DNA of 64,000 bases, taken from NCBI RefSeq assembly GCF_003289965.1, contig NZ_QMBQ01000012.1, forward strand, positions 118,271 through 182,270. Direction: 5' to 3'. Position numbers and translations under genes: made by a program. The notes beneath the pieces are model-generated. The model searched no databases and was not told the origin of the DNA. It was given only the letters and a program-made list of their open reading frames with translations. Source of the DNA: Mesorhizobium atlanticum. Lineage in GTDB: Bacteria; Pseudomonadota; Alphaproteobacteria; Rhizobiales; Rhizobiaceae. This document shows, piece by piece, positions 29,598 through 41,603 of this stretch (positions within the stretch are counted from its first letter, which is position 1; each line of letters begins with the position of its first letter).

Positions 29598-29855
29598 CGC
29601 TTGCAGCCCAGCCGGCGCCGTCGATTCGACGCAGGCGGCTTGCACAGGGCAGGTTGTAGAAGCATTAACAAGTGCACAGAATTTCGCAAAATGGCTCACT
29701 CATGCCATAATCAGCGACGAAAGATGCCGTTCTGGGCGATAATCCGGGGACTTTCGCGGACCTGTCCGCAATGATTTCGGGACCGATGCCGATCGATGCC
29801 AACCCGCGCGGCAATGATCGAAAGAACGTCGGCCTGCTTGTTGGAGGTGGTTTTA

Positions 29856-30749
29856 GTGAACGAGCCCTTCAGTTTCGGCACGCCGGAACGGCAGCGCTTC
29901 ACAATGCAGTTCGGCTATAACGTACGGCCATCCTTCTGGCAGAAGGTACAGTCGAACGCGCATCTGGTCATTGCAGCGGTGGGCACGGTCGCGCTGCTCG
30001 GCGTGGCCGCGGTGGCGCTGTGGTTGTGCATTCCGGGCAGCGGCCGGCAGGTTGCCACGGCCGGCGCCGAGCAGACCGTGCCGACAATCCCGGTGAAGAC
30101 GACGAAGATCGCTCCGGCCGCCGCCGCGGTCAGCGTCGCAGCAGCCGCACCGCAGGCCGCGCGCAAGGCGGATGCCGTTACGCCGACGACGGCGGCCCGC
30201 CTAGCCAGCATTCCGGCGCTGTCGTCGAACAGCCCCCGCTGGACCGCTTCCGACTCACAATCCCCGTCGGAGCAGGCAGCGGATAAACCGGTTCCATCGA
30301 AGCAAGCCGCCGAGCCGAGCGCTGCGCAATCAACCGACACGGCCTTCGCCGAACCGGCCGCGGAGAACGACGCCTCCGACGCTCTGTCGCAGGTTGCCGC
30401 ACCCGCGCCGGTGGGCGAGACGGCCGCGAAGACGCCGGGCGACAAGATGGACGGCGCCCAGACCGCGGCCATTCCCGAGGCCAAGCCACAGGCTCCCGAC
30501 GCCGATCCGGCAGCAACTGACAACGCAGCGCAGCCCAAACCGAAACCCCAGAAGGTCGGCGCGGCCGCCAACGGACGCATTTTAAGATCTGTCACCATGC
30601 GTTCCGGCCCGAAGAAGGGCGCCGCCGCAATCGCCACGGTGCCAGCCAAGGCGTCGGTGCAGGTGATGAACTGCAAGCAGTGGTGTGAAATCGTCTATAA
30701 CGGCAAGCACGGCTGGGTCTACAAAAGCTACGTCAAGACCGGCGCCTGA
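29856..30749 (+). CDS. Membrane-anchored protein with a C-terminal bacterial SH3 domain
   Basis: 297 aa from the GTG at 29856, which has GGAGG nine bases upstream. A single membrane helix (about 35-57, VIAAVGTVALLGVAAVALWLC) is followed by a long Ala/Pro/Glu-rich disordered stretch (60-235) and an SH3 domain (about 238-297: RSVTMRSGPKKGAAAIATVP, then CKQWCEIVYNGKHGWVYKSYV). SH3 domains of this type bind peptidoglycan or protein in the periplasm. No operon partner; the exact role is unknown. Confidence 0.8.
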   Translation: MNEPFSFGTPERQRFTMQFGYNVRPSFWQKVQSNAHLVIAAVGTVALLGVAAVALWLCIPGSGRQVATAGAEQTVPTIPVKTTKIAPAAAAVSVAAAAPQAARKADAVTPTTAARLASIPALSSNSPRWTASDSQSPSEQAADKPVPSKQAAEPSAAQSTDTAFAEPAAENDASDALSQVAAPAPVGETAAKTPGDKMDGAQTAAIPEAKPQAPDADPAATDNAAQPKPKPQKVGAAANGRILRSVTMRSGPKKGAAAIATVPAKASVQVMNCKQWCEIVYNGKHGWVYKSYVKTGA

Positions 30750-30934
30750 AACCTAACCCGCCGAGCAGCCGTTCGTAGCGACCCTTTCTGCGCTCAAGCA
30801 CGAGCACGCTCTGCCCGATAGCAGCGCATGCGCCAGCTCAGATCGTCGCGAATTTGACGCCGCCTGATCTTGATCACGCCCAGTTCCCCTACCCCGATCC
30901 ATTATCCTTGGGACGGACGCTAGAGTCAAACTGC

Positions 30935-31681
30935 TCAAATACAGCGCCCGCCGTCGACCTCCAGCGCCACGCCGGTTATGAAGGCGGCTTCATCCGAGGC
31001 CAGCCACAGCGCCGCATTGGCGATATCGAGGGGTGTCGAAAGCCGGCCCAGCGGGATCGAGGCGCGGAACTTCTCGCGGATTTCAGGCGTGTCGGCGCCC
31101 ATGAATTTCTCCAGCATGCCGGTCTCTCCGGCAACCGGGCAAAGGCAGTTGACGCGGATGTTCTTCGGCGCCAGCTCGATGGCCATCGACTTGGTGGCGG
31201 TGATCGCCCAGCCCTTGGAAGCGTTGTACCAGGTCAGTCCCGGCCGCGGCCGAAACCCGGCCGTCGAGGCCGTAGTCAGGATGACGCCGCCGCCCTGCCG
31301 GTCCATGATCGGCACGACGGCGAGCGCGGCATGATAGATCGCCTTCATGTTGACCGCGGTGATCAGGTCGAAGGTTTCCTCATCGACGCCGAGCATATCG
31401 CCGTTGCGGTGGGTGAAGCCGGCATTGTTGACCATGATGTCGATGCGGCCGAACGCGCTCCTGGCAGCGTAGATCATCTCGTCGAATTCGGAGCGCAGGG
31501 ACACGTCTGTCTGGGTCCAGATAGCCTTGTTGCCGATCTCGTCGGCCACACGCTCGGCGCCTTTGGCGTTGAGATCCGCGACGACCACGCGCGCGCCCTC
31601 TTCGGCGAAGCGCTTCGCCATGCCCGCGCCGAAGCCCGACGCGGCACCCGTGATGATGGCGACCTTGTTTTCCAGACGCAT
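30935..31681 (-). CDS. Short-chain dehydrogenase/reductase
   Basis: 248 aa from the ATG at 31681 (MRLENKVAII). Classical SDR: TGAASGFGAG cofactor loop, NNAG (85-88), catalytic Ser139, Tyr152 and Lys156 in WYNASKG. Asp36 at the end of strand 2 (VVVADLNAKG) predicts NAD over NADP. Close to glucose/3-ketoacyl-type SDRs. The substrate cannot be told. It is divergent from zwf with about 260 bp between. Confidence 0.85.
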   Translation of the reverse strand: MRLENKVAIITGAASGFGAGMAKRFAEEGARVVVADLNAKGAERVADEIGNKAIWTQTDVSLRSEFDEMIYAARSAFGRIDIMVNNAGFTHRNGDMLGVDEETFDLITAVNMKAIYHAALAVVPIMDRQGGGVILTTASTAGFRPRPGLTWYNASKGWAITATKSMAIELAPKNIRVNCLCPVAGETGMLEKFMGADTPEIREKFRASIPLGRLSTPLDIANAALWLASDEAAFITGVALEVDGGRCI

Positions 31682-31940
31682 GGCTTTCCCGCTCATTGGA
31701 TTTCAGCAGCGATCTCCCTTAGCTTTCGTCACATTCACGTTCTATGGTGCAGGCGCGAACACTGCCGGAAGCCATGGCTTGCCGACAAGCTTGCCGGCAG
31801 CGCGCGAGTGTCGGGAAACATGTGGGCCGATGCAAGTGCAAGCGATTGGTCCTGCCTGTGACACCATGGCACTGGAAAATTTAAATCGATTAGAATATAC
31901 CAACCACGCTGCCGGTATCAGGCATCAAATCGGACTGACC

Positions 31941-33410
31941 ATGACCAGCCAGATCATTCCTGTCGATCCCTTCGACTTCATCATCTTCGGCGGCACCGGC
32001 GATTTGTCGGAACGCAAGCTCCTGCCGTCGCTCTACCATCGCCAGCGCGATCATCAATTCTCCGAGCCGACGCGCATCATCGGAACATCGCGCGCGAAGA
32101 TGAGCGACGCCGAATTCCAGGCCTTCGCCAAGAAGGCGATATCCGAGCACGTGAAACCAGCCGATGTCGATGCCAAGGAGCTTGAGACTTTCTTGGCGCG
32201 GCTTTCCTACGTTTCGGCTGACGCGACCACAGGCGCCGGCTTCGACGAGCTCAAGAAGACTATCGGCGACAGCGACCGCATCCGCGCCTTCTACCTCGCG
32301 GTGGCGCCGGCGCTGTTTGGCGACATCTCGCATCAGCTCAAGCAGAACAATCTGATCACGCCGAATTCGCGCATCGTGCTGGAAAAGCCGATCGGCCGCG
32401 ACCTCAGCTCGGCGCGGGCCCTCAACGACGCGGTCGGCGACGATTTCCACGAAAGCCAGATCTTCCGCATCGATCACTATCTCGGCAAGGAAACGGTGCA
32501 GAACCTGATGGCGCTGCGCTTTGCCAATGCGCTCTATGAGCCGCTGTGGAATTCGGCGCATATAGACCATGTTCAGATCACGGTCGCCGAGACCGTCGGC
32601 CTCGAAGACCGGGTCACCTATTACGACAAGGCCGGCGCGCTGCGCGACATGGTGCAGAACCACATTCTGCAGCTGCTTTGCCTCGTCGCCATGGAAACGC
32701 CGTCGTCCATGGACGCCGATGCGGTGCGCGACGAGAAGCTGAAGGTGCTCAGGGCATTGAAGCGCATCAACGGCAACGAGGCGCCCAAGCATACGGTGCG
32801 CGGCCAGTATCGCGCCGGCGCCTCGGCGGGCGGTCCCGTCAAGGGCTATGTCGAGGAACTCGGCAAGGACAGCAACACCGAGACTTTCGTCGCCGTCAAG
32901 GCGGAGATCGGCAATTGGCGCTGGGCCGGCGTTCCCTTCTATCTGAGGACCGGCAAGCGGCTCGCCACCCGCGTCTCGGAAATCGTCATCGAGTTCAAGC
33001 CGATCCCGTATTCGATCTTCGGCGACAGCGCCGGACCGATCTTCGCCAACCAGCTGGTGATCCGGCTGCAGCCGAACGAAGGCGTCAAACAATACATCAT
33101 GATCAAGGATCCCGGCCCGGGCGGCATGCGCCTGCGCCAGATTTCACTCGACATGAGCTTCGCCCAGTCCTTCGACGCGCGCGCGCCGGACGCCTATGAG
33201 CGGCTGATCATGGATGTGGTGCGCGGCAACCAGACGCTGTTCATGCGCCGCGACGAGGTCGAGGCGGCCTGGAAATGGATCGACCCGATCCAGAACGCCT
33301 GGGAGAGCGCAAGGCAGGAAGCCCAGGGCTATACGGCCGGAACCTGGGGGCCGTCGGCCTCGATCGCGCTGATCGAACGTGACGGACGGACATGGCACGA
33401 GAGCAATTGA
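31941..33410 (+). CDS. zwf: Glucose-6-phosphate 1-dehydrogenase
   Basis: 489 aa from the ATG at 31941; the open frame extends upstream but family alignment starts here (FDFIIFGGTGDLSERKLLPSLY, the NADP Rossmann motif). The active-site motif RIDHYLGKE is intact, as is the lysine-rich substrate region. First step of the Entner-Doudoroff and pentose phosphate routes in the cytoplasm. Its last 19 nt overlap pgl, and edd follows, giving a complete glucose-6-phosphate to KDPG operon. Confidence 0.95.
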   Translation: MTSQIIPVDPFDFIIFGGTGDLSERKLLPSLYHRQRDHQFSEPTRIIGTSRAKMSDAEFQAFAKKAISEHVKPADVDAKELETFLARLSYVSADATTGAGFDELKKTIGDSDRIRAFYLAVAPALFGDISHQLKQNNLITPNSRIVLEKPIGRDLSSARALNDAVGDDFHESQIFRIDHYLGKETVQNLMALRFANALYEPLWNSAHIDHVQITVAETVGLEDRVTYYDKAGALRDMVQNHILQLLCLVAMETPSSMDADAVRDEKLKVLRALKRINGNEAPKHTVRGQYRAGASAGGPVKGYVEELGKDSNTETFVAVKAEIGNWRWAGVPFYLRTGKRLATRVSEIVIEFKPIPYSIFGDSAGPIFANQLVIRLQPNEGVKQYIMIKDPGPGGMRLRQISLDMSFAQSFDARAPDAYERLIMDVVRGNQTLFMRRDEVEAAWKWIDPIQNAWESARQEAQGYTAGTWGPSASIALIERDGRTWHESN

Positions 33411-34108
33411 GCGAGGTCAGCTACGGCTGGAACGGCTTTGCCGATCGCCAGGACCTCGCGACGGCGCTTGCCGGCGAGATCGCAGACCGGTTGACCCGGG
33501 CCGTCTCGGAACGCGGCACCGCGCTGCTTGCCGTTTCGGGTGGGACCACGCCGGCGAAGCTGTTCGCCGCGCTGTCGACCGCGCCGATCGCCTGGGACAG
33601 GGTCACCGTGACGCTGGTCGACGAGCGCTTCGTGCCGCCCTCCTCGCCGCGATCGAATGCCGGGCTGGTGGCGGCGAACCTGCTCCAGAACAAGGCAGCG
33701 GCGGCGCGCTTCGCGCCGCTCTACCATGAGGCGGCAAGCATCGAGGACGCCGCGGCGGCGGACAGCGAAGCGCTGCGGTCGCTGCCCTGGCCGCTCGACG
33801 TGGTGATCCTGGGCATGGGCGGCGACGGCCATACGGCCTCGTTCTTTCCCGATGCCGGCAACCTCGAGGAGTTGCTCGACCCGGCGTCCCAGCGGATCGT
33901 GCTGCCGGTGCATGCGGCGAGCGGCGGCGAGCCGCGGCTGACGCTGTCGATGGCACGCATCGTCGCCGCCGGCTTCGTCGCGCTGCACATCGAAGGCGAG
34001 GACAAGCGCACAGCGTTCAACGGCGCGATGGGTCCAGGCGCTAAAAAGCCGATCCGGAGCGTGCTCGAAGCGGCGCCGAGACGGATAGAGGTGTTCTGGG
34101 CACCCTGA
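33392..34108 (+). CDS. pgl: 6-phosphogluconolactonase
   Basis: 238 aa, SugP/NagB-like fold. The motifs LAVSGGTTPAKLF, VTLVDERFVPP (catalytic region) and VVILGMGGDGHTASFFP (phosphate and substrate loop) are all present. It hydrolyses the lactone made by Zwf. The start lies inside the end of zwf (19-nt overlap), so translation is probably coupled; edd follows after 61 bp. Confidence 0.95.
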   Translation: MAREQLSEVSYGWNGFADRQDLATALAGEIADRLTRAVSERGTALLAVSGGTTPAKLFAALSTAPIAWDRVTVTLVDERFVPPSSPRSNAGLVAANLLQNKAAAARFAPLYHEAASIEDAAAADSEALRSLPWPLDVVILGMGGDGHTASFFPDAGNLEELLDPASQRIVLPVHAASGGEPRLTLSMARIVAAGFVALHIEGEDKRTAFNGAMGPGAKKPIRSVLEAAPRRIEVFWAP

Positions 34109-34169
34109 TTTCATATGAGGACAGCCCGGTGGCAAGGGAGGACGCTTACCGGGCTCGAAAGGACGGACC

Positions 34170-35993
<1,824 letters not shown>

Positions 35994-36007
35994 CGCTTTG
36001 ACCTTTC

Positions 36008-36043
36008 AAACGGAAGAGGCGGCTCAAGGCCGCCCCTTCCGTT
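36008..36043. terminator. Bidirectional terminator between edd and the VWA gene
   Basis: AAACGGAAG and CTTCCGTTT flank an inner GGCGGC/GCCGCC stem around TCAA. The symmetrical A/T tails allow termination of both convergent transcripts. Confidence 0.8.
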
Positions 36044-36060
36044 TGTCGTGATCGCGATCA

Positions 36061-37722
36061 CTACTGCACGGTCAGCTCGTTGCGCTCACCGGCCTTCATC
36101 GTGAAAGGCGTTTCCTTGTCGGCCTTGTCGGTGGTGAAGTTGGTCACGAGCACATAGTCGCCCGCGGCAAGCGTCGTTTGCATCTTCTCGCCATAGGCGT
36201 AGGTCACCTGCTTGCGTTCGCCCTGGATGTTCTTCTTGGCCTCATAGATCTTGAAGCCGTCCGCGCCTGGCGCATCGACCGCCAGGACACCGGCATTCAG
36301 CGTCACGTTGACGTCGGTCATCTGGCCGACCGTAACGCTGAAAGGCTGCTCGGCAGACACCGCCTGCACGTCGACGCCCATCACGTAGTCGCCGGGCGGC
36401 AGGTCGAACTGGCTGTCGGGCCCGTAGGCATAGGTCACCTGATCGCGGGTGCCGTCGAGCTTCTTGGCGGCCTTGTACACTTTCCAGGATACGTCCGTGC
36501 CGGCCTTCTCGCCGCCTTGGGTGTAGAAGGCGTTGGCCTTGGCCTTGCCGACGCCGACGATCATGTCCTTGTCGACGACCTGGCCGGCAACGAGCTGCAT
36601 CGTCTCGCTCACCTGGCCGGCTCCCAGGCTGACGGTGACCTTTGTCTCGCCGGTCGGGACGACGGACCTGGCCTCGCCATAATTCGCGTCCGAGGTGCCA
36701 CCGGGATAGGCGATGGTGATCTGCGCCGCACGGTCGACATCGGCACCGGGCGCCGGTCGCGCATGGATGGATATCTCGGCGGCGTTCAGGTTCAGCGCCG
36801 GTTCCGTCGCCTTGTCGGCCGTCAGTGAGACTTTCTGCTCGGCCCTGGCGGCGCCACTGGTGGCGACGACGATATAGTTGCCGGCGGCGAGCTTGAATTT
36901 GACGGTGTTGTAGCCGTAGTCGACGTGCTCGCCGCCCGTGCCCTTGGCATCATCCTTGAAGATTTCAAAGAAGACGTCGGACTTCGGCGCTTGACCACCC
37001 TCCTTCAGCAGCGCCGTCGGGATGAGATTGTAGTCGAGCTCCGCTGCCTGCGGCGCGGGAGCCGGCGCTGGTTCGGGAATTGGCGCGGGGGCCGGAGCCG
37101 GGGCCGCCACGGTCTCGACCAGGGCATCCTGCAGCGCCTTCTCGTCGGAGGCCTGGATGTATTTGCCGCCGGTGTTTTCGGCGAGGCAGGCGATCTGCTT
37201 GCCCTCGTCGGCGGTCAGGCCGAAGCCGACGACATCGGCGGTGAAGTCGACGCCGCTTTCCTTCAGCTCCTTGCCAAGCGCGCAGGGATCCCCGCCGCAG
37301 GTCTCCAGGCCGTCGGTGATCAACACCACGGTTGCCTTGTCCTCGGTATATTTCAGCGCCTCGGCGGCCTGCTTGACCGCAGCCGTCAGCGGCGTCTTGC
37401 CGAGGAATTTCATGCTGTCGGCCGCCGCCGAAATGGCGCTGGCGGAGCCGGCTTGCGGCGGCACGATCAGCTCGATGTCGTCGCAGCTGCCTTTGGTGCG
37501 ATGGCCATAGGCCATGAAGCCGATCTCGTCGTCGGCCGGAACCGACTGCAGCACCGTGCGCAGCGATTCACGCGCGATCTCCAGCTTCGGCTTGCCGTCG
37601 ATCTGGGCCCACATGGAGCCCGATGCATCGAGAATGATGATGACCTTGTTGGCGGCAAAGCCAAAGGTGGTCATCGACAAAAGGAGAATCGCCGCAGCGA
37701 CGCTCCGTGCCAGTCCCGCCAT
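36061..37722 (-). CDS. Exported von Willebrand factor A domain protein
   Basis: 553 aa. Signal peptide to about residue 23, then a VWA domain (24-195) with an intact MIDAS site: Asp32, Ser34, Ser36 in DASGSMW, Thr in GKTPLTAAV and Asp in LITDGLETCGG. After an Ala/Pro hinge (APAPAPIPEPAPAPAP) come several beta-rich modules, the last two with the repeated phrases QVTYAYG and AAGDYVLVTNF / PPGDYVMGVDV. Probably a periplasmic or surface metal-dependent ligand-binding protein. No partner genes; convergent with edd. Confidence 0.85.
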   Translation of the reverse strand: MAGLARSVAAAILLLSMTTFGFAANKVIIILDASGSMWAQIDGKPKLEIARESLRTVLQSVPADDEIGFMAYGHRTKGSCDDIELIVPPQAGSASAISAAADSMKFLGKTPLTAAVKQAAEALKYTEDKATVVLITDGLETCGGDPCALGKELKESGVDFTADVVGFGLTADEGKQIACLAENTGGKYIQASDEKALQDALVETVAAPAPAPAPIPEPAPAPAPQAAELDYNLIPTALLKEGGQAPKSDVFFEIFKDDAKGTGGEHVDYGYNTVKFKLAAGNYIVVATSGAARAEQKVSLTADKATEPALNLNAAEISIHARPAPGADVDRAAQITIAYPGGTSDANYGEARSVVPTGETKVTVSLGAGQVSETMQLVAGQVVDKDMIVGVGKAKANAFYTQGGEKAGTDVSWKVYKAAKKLDGTRDQVTYAYGPDSQFDLPPGDYVMGVDVQAVSAEQPFSVTVGQMTDVNVTLNAGVLAVDAPGADGFKIYEAKKNIQGERKQVTYAYGEKMQTTLAAGDYVLVTNFTTDKADKETPFTMKAGERNELTVQ

Positions 37723-37929
37723 GAAAATCTCCTGAGTGAACCCCCGTCCGCGTCGGGAAAGCTATTTGAGGCGGCGCCGGGAGACAAGCCCAGCCGTTCC
37801 ATCCGCCCTTCTGCCGGGTTTTGAGCACATCACGATAAGGCCGGGCCTCTCGTTTCCGCTAGGGTGACCGCCCGCCAGCCGCCCGCCTATATCGCAACCT
37901 GGGGTCAACGGTGGGGTTCAGGGTTGGCG

Positions 37930-40587
37930 ATGTTGGGATCAAAAGGACGAGAGTCGGCTCGGCCTGACGGATGGCGGCGGAAACCGCGCGGGCAGACGGG
38001 CAGGCCGCGCGGACGCACGGTCACGGCAAGCAGCCTGGCATTGGCGCTTGCCGCGACTTGTGTTTCCGCCCGCGCGGCCGACGTCGAAATCACCGCCAAT
38101 ACCGGCGCAGTCAATCTGGACACATTCACGGGAACGACGGCCCGGATAAACGCGGGCGTGACCGTCGGTCCCGCGAGCCCGGCCATCAGCGCCACGCTGC
38201 AGCCGTGGACGCTAACCAATGAGGGCGCCATCGCCGGCGGCAACACGGTCCAGTTCAACCAGGGCGGCACATTCACCAATGCGAGCGGGGCAACTGTCAC
38301 CGGCAGCGCGACCGCCATGACATTCGGCTACAAACCGTTTGGCCAGCCGCCAACGGGCGGCCCTGGCACCGTCAACAATTACGGGACGATCACCGGCGGC
38401 GTCGAAGGCGTCACGATGTGGTTCGGCGGAGCGGTCAACAACTATGCCGGCGGCACGATCACGACCGCAACGGGCCTGAACGCGGTGTCGATCGGGCAAG
38501 GCACATCGCGCAGCTTGTTCAACAGCGGCACGATTCAGGCGACAAAGACAACGGGTTACAGCACCGGCGTGTTGATGCAGGGCGGGCCATCTACGTTCAC
38601 CAACACCGGCACGGGCATCATCTACGGCGATTATAACGGCGTCTACGGCAGCGCCAGCGCGGTCTTCACATCGTTCAGCAATGCCGGCTCCATGCGGTCA
38701 TCACGAGGTCCAGCCGTCGAGGCCACCGGCGGCGGCGCCATCGCGAACAGCGGCATCATCGCTTCGGTGAATTCCGACGGCATCCTGACGCGCAATACCG
38801 CCGCGGCCGAAGTCGTCAACAGCGGCACCATTTCCGGCGCGGTCAACGCCATCAACTTCACGTCGGCGGGTGGCGGCACGGTTGGAGCCACGCACACGGT
38901 TCGGCTGCAAACCGGCTCGGTCCTGAACGGTAATGTTCTGGGCGGAACAGGCACGGACAACCTCATTCTGGAAGGGACCAGCAGCGAGACCATCGCGAAG
39001 TTCAAGAATTTCGAAACGCTGTCGATGCAGGGCAGCGACTGGGGCCTCAACGGCAGCGGCACGTTCGCCACCAGCGCAACGGTCCAGAGCGGCGTCCTGC
39101 ATATCAACGGCCAACTCACCAGCCCGGCTGTCGCAGTCCAATCCGGGGGAGTGCTCGGCGGCACCGGAACGATCGTCGGCGCCGTCACCAACAACGGCAC
39201 TATCGGCGCAGGGAATTCGATCGGAACTCTGTCGGTGCAAGGCAGCGTGGTCTTCAACTCGGGATCGACGCTCCAGATCGAGGCCAACTCGGCCGGACAG
39301 GCGGATCTCCTTTCCGTCACCGGCACGACCACGATCAACGGCGGCACCGTTCAGGTGCTGGCCGCCGGCGGCACCTACTTGCCTTCGACAAGCTACACCA
39401 TCATCGCGACCACCGCTGGCCGCACCGGAACATTTTCCGGCGTCATTTCGAATTTCGCATTCCTGGCGCCTACGCTCACCTATGACGTCAACAATGTCTA
39501 CCTGACGCTCGAGCGCAACAGCATCGATCTCGACGCCATTGGCGGCACGCCAAACCAGCGCGCCACCGGCGCCGGCTTGCAGAGGCTCGGAGGCGGCAAC
39601 GCCATTTTCGACGCGGTGCTGATGCTGGATGTTCCCGGCGCCCGCGCCGCCTTCGACGCGCTTTCCGGCGAGATCCACGCCTCGGCCTCAGGCCTGCTGC
39701 TGGACGACAGCCGTTTCGTGCGTGAGGCGGCGCTCGACCGGGTCCGCCTCGCCGCGAGCTCCGCCGCGCCGGGCCTGTGGGGCCAGGCCTATGGCGCCCC
39801 CAGCGACCGCGGCAGCGACGGCAATGCCGCCGACTTCGGCACGCATTCCGGCGGGTTCTTCACCGGTTTGGACGCGGAGGTCGCCGACAATGTCCGTTTG
39901 GGCGTTCTGACCGGATATGGCCGCGGCACGTTCGATGTGGACGATCGTGCCTCCAGCGGCTCGGCCGACAGCATCCATCTCGCGGTCTATGGCGGCGGCC
40001 AGTTGGGTGGTTTCGCCCTGCGCGGCGGCGCTGCCTATGCCTGGCAGACCATCGAGACGGACCGTTCGGTCGCCTTCCCGGGTTTCTCCGACAGGCTTTC
40101 CGCCAAATATGACGGCCATACCGGCCAGGTGTTCGGCGAAGCCGGCTACGCCTTTCATGCGGCTGGTGCCACTATCGAACCGACAGCGGCGCTGGCCTAT
40201 GTAGCGACCGGAAGCGATGCCTTCAGCGAAGACGGCGGGGCGGCGGCGCTCACCAGCGGGGGTCTCGACAATACCGTCACGTTCTCGACGCTGGGCGTGA
40301 GGGGATCGGCGGCCTTCGATCTTGGCGGCATGAGCGCGACGGCGCGTGGATTCCTCGGCTGGCGCCATGCCTTCGGCGACGCCGCGCCGAGGATCGGCGT
40401 GGCCTTTGCCGGCCAGGACCCTTTCACCATCGCCGGGACGCCGATCGCGCGCGACGCCGCCTTGGTCGACCTTGGCCTCGACATCCAGACAAGCGCGGCC
40501 TCGCGGCTCGGCATCGGCTATTCCGGGCAATTCGGCGGCGGCACGACCAGCCAGGCCTTCAAGGCCGGGCTGCATATCGCCTTCTGA
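37930..40587 (+). CDS. Type V (autotransporter) outer-membrane protein
   Basis: 885 aa from the ATG at 37930; a GTG at 37864 gives 22 more residues and cannot be excluded. An Arg-rich N-terminal extension before the hydrophobic signal core (SSLALALAATCVSARA) resembles the extended signals of large autotransporters. The passenger (about 40-600) is a beta-helix of NSGTI/NNGTI-like repeats, with a PATR-like repeat near 400 (GGVLGGTGTIVGAVTNNGTIGAG). The C-terminal 270 residues form the translocating barrel, ending in the expected aromatic Phe (AGLHIAF). Likely surface adhesin. No protease motif seen. It ends 3 bp from the convergent regulator gene. Confidence 0.9.
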   Translation: MLGSKGRESARPDGWRRKPRGQTGRPRGRTVTASSLALALAATCVSARAADVEITANTGAVNLDTFTGTTARINAGVTVGPASPAISATLQPWTLTNEGAIAGGNTVQFNQGGTFTNASGATVTGSATAMTFGYKPFGQPPTGGPGTVNNYGTITGGVEGVTMWFGGAVNNYAGGTITTATGLNAVSIGQGTSRSLFNSGTIQATKTTGYSTGVLMQGGPSTFTNTGTGIIYGDYNGVYGSASAVFTSFSNAGSMRSSRGPAVEATGGGAIANSGIIASVNSDGILTRNTAAAEVVNSGTISGAVNAINFTSAGGGTVGATHTVRLQTGSVLNGNVLGGTGTDNLILEGTSSETIAKFKNFETLSMQGSDWGLNGSGTFATSATVQSGVLHINGQLTSPAVAVQSGGVLGGTGTIVGAVTNNGTIGAGNSIGTLSVQGSVVFNSGSTLQIEANSAGQADLLSVTGTTTINGGTVQVLAAGGTYLPSTSYTIIATTAGRTGTFSGVISNFAFLAPTLTYDVNNVYLTLERNSIDLDAIGGTPNQRATGAGLQRLGGGNAIFDAVLMLDVPGARAAFDALSGEIHASASGLLLDDSRFVREAALDRVRLAASSAAPGLWGQAYGAPSDRGSDGNAADFGTHSGGFFTGLDAEVADNVRLGVLTGYGRGTFDVDDRASSGSADSIHLAVYGGGQLGGFALRGGAAYAWQTIETDRSVAFPGFSDRLSAKYDGHTGQVFGEAGYAFHAAGATIEPTAALAYVATGSDAFSEDGGAAALTSGGLDNTVTFSTLGVRGSAAFDLGGMSATARGFLGWRHAFGDAAPRIGVAFAGQDPFTIAGTPIARDAALVDLGLDIQTSAASRLGIGYSGQFGGGTTSQAFKAGLHIAF

Positions 40588-40590
40588 AAC

Positions 40591-41589
40591 TCAATAGGTG
40601 GTGCGCCGCTCTTCCGATGGCGGGCGGCCAAACTGCAGCCGGTAGCTCTGCGCGAAGTAGGAATGCGAGGTGAAGCCGGTGGCGATCGCCACGTCGAGGA
40701 TCGGCATGTTGGTCTGACGCAGCAACTCGCGCGCGCGTTCGAGCCTCAGCCGCATATAGTAGCGGCCGGGCGTCACGCTGAGGTGACGCAGGAACAGGCG
40801 CTCGACCTGGCGCACCGACAGACCGGCCGACTTGGCGAGCTGCACGGCCGACAGCGGCTCGTCGAGATGGTCGGCCATCAATTCGACTATGCGCCTGAGC
40901 TTCTCCGACTTGCCGGTGAGGTCGCGCTCCGGTCCGACGCGCTGGCGGTCGCCCGCCGAGCGGATGCGTTCGTGCTGGAACTGGTTGGCGACGCCATTGG
41001 CGAGGTTGGAGCCGAAATCGCCGCGGACGATCTCCAGCATCAGGTCGATCGAGGTAGTGCCGCCGGCGCAGGTGTAGCGCTTGCGGTCGATCTCGAAGAC
41101 ATTGCCGGTGCAGTTGATGTCGGGAAAGCGCTCCATGAAGCCGGCGCGGTTCTCCCAATGGATGGTGCAGCGGTAGCCGTCGAGCTGTCCAGCTTCGGCC
41201 AGCAGATAGGAACCGACCGAGAGGGCGCCGAGCGCATTGCCGCGCCGGCCCCAGCTGCGCAGCGCCGCCAGCACCTTGCTCTTGCCGGGGAATTCCGTGG
41301 TGAGGCCGACCGAGACGAACAGGATGTCGACGGGCGGCATGTCGGCGACCGAATAGTCGATCTTCAGCGGCAGGCCGTTCGAAGCCATTACCGCGTCGCC
41401 ATCGGCCGAAATCGTCGTCCAGCCGTAGAAGTCGCGGCCGAGCAGGCGGTTGGCCGAGCGGAAGCAGTCGATGGCGGCGGCCAGCGAGAACATCGAGAAT
41501 TTGTCGACCAGCAGGAAGCCGAACTGACGGCCGCCCTGAACGGGATCGTTCGTGATCGGCCGTTCGATAGGAGCAGTAAGGTTCGGCAA
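40591..41589 (-). CDS. GlxA-type AraC-family transcriptional regulator
   Basis: 332 aa from a TTG at 41589, the best start I can find; no ATG is near. A DJ-1/PfpI-like amidotransferase domain without obvious enzyme role (20-195: FGFLLVDKFSMFSLAAAIDCFRSANRL; GTTSIDLMLEIV) is followed by two AraC helix-turn-helix motifs (235-330: LSAVQLAKSAGLSVRQVERLF; ILDVAIATGFTSHSYFAQSYRLQFG). Proteins of this class regulate choline, betaine or carnitine use. It begins 15 bp after folD and is probably cotranscribed with it. The longer frame upstream is folD read in the wrong frame. Confidence 0.82.
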   Translation of the reverse strand: MPNLTAPIERPITNDPVQGGRQFGFLLVDKFSMFSLAAAIDCFRSANRLLGRDFYGWTTISADGDAVMASNGLPLKIDYSVADMPPVDILFVSVGLTTEFPGKSKVLAALRSWGRRGNALGALSVGSYLLAEAGQLDGYRCTIHWENRAGFMERFPDINCTGNVFEIDRKRYTCAGGTTSIDLMLEIVRGDFGSNLANGVANQFQHERIRSAGDRQRVGPERDLTGKSEKLRRIVELMADHLDEPLSAVQLAKSAGLSVRQVERLFLRHLSVTPGRYYMRLRLERARELLRQTNMPILDVAIATGFTSHSYFAQSYRLQFGRPPSEERRTTY

Positions 41590-41603
41590 GGATCTGCTTT
41601 CGA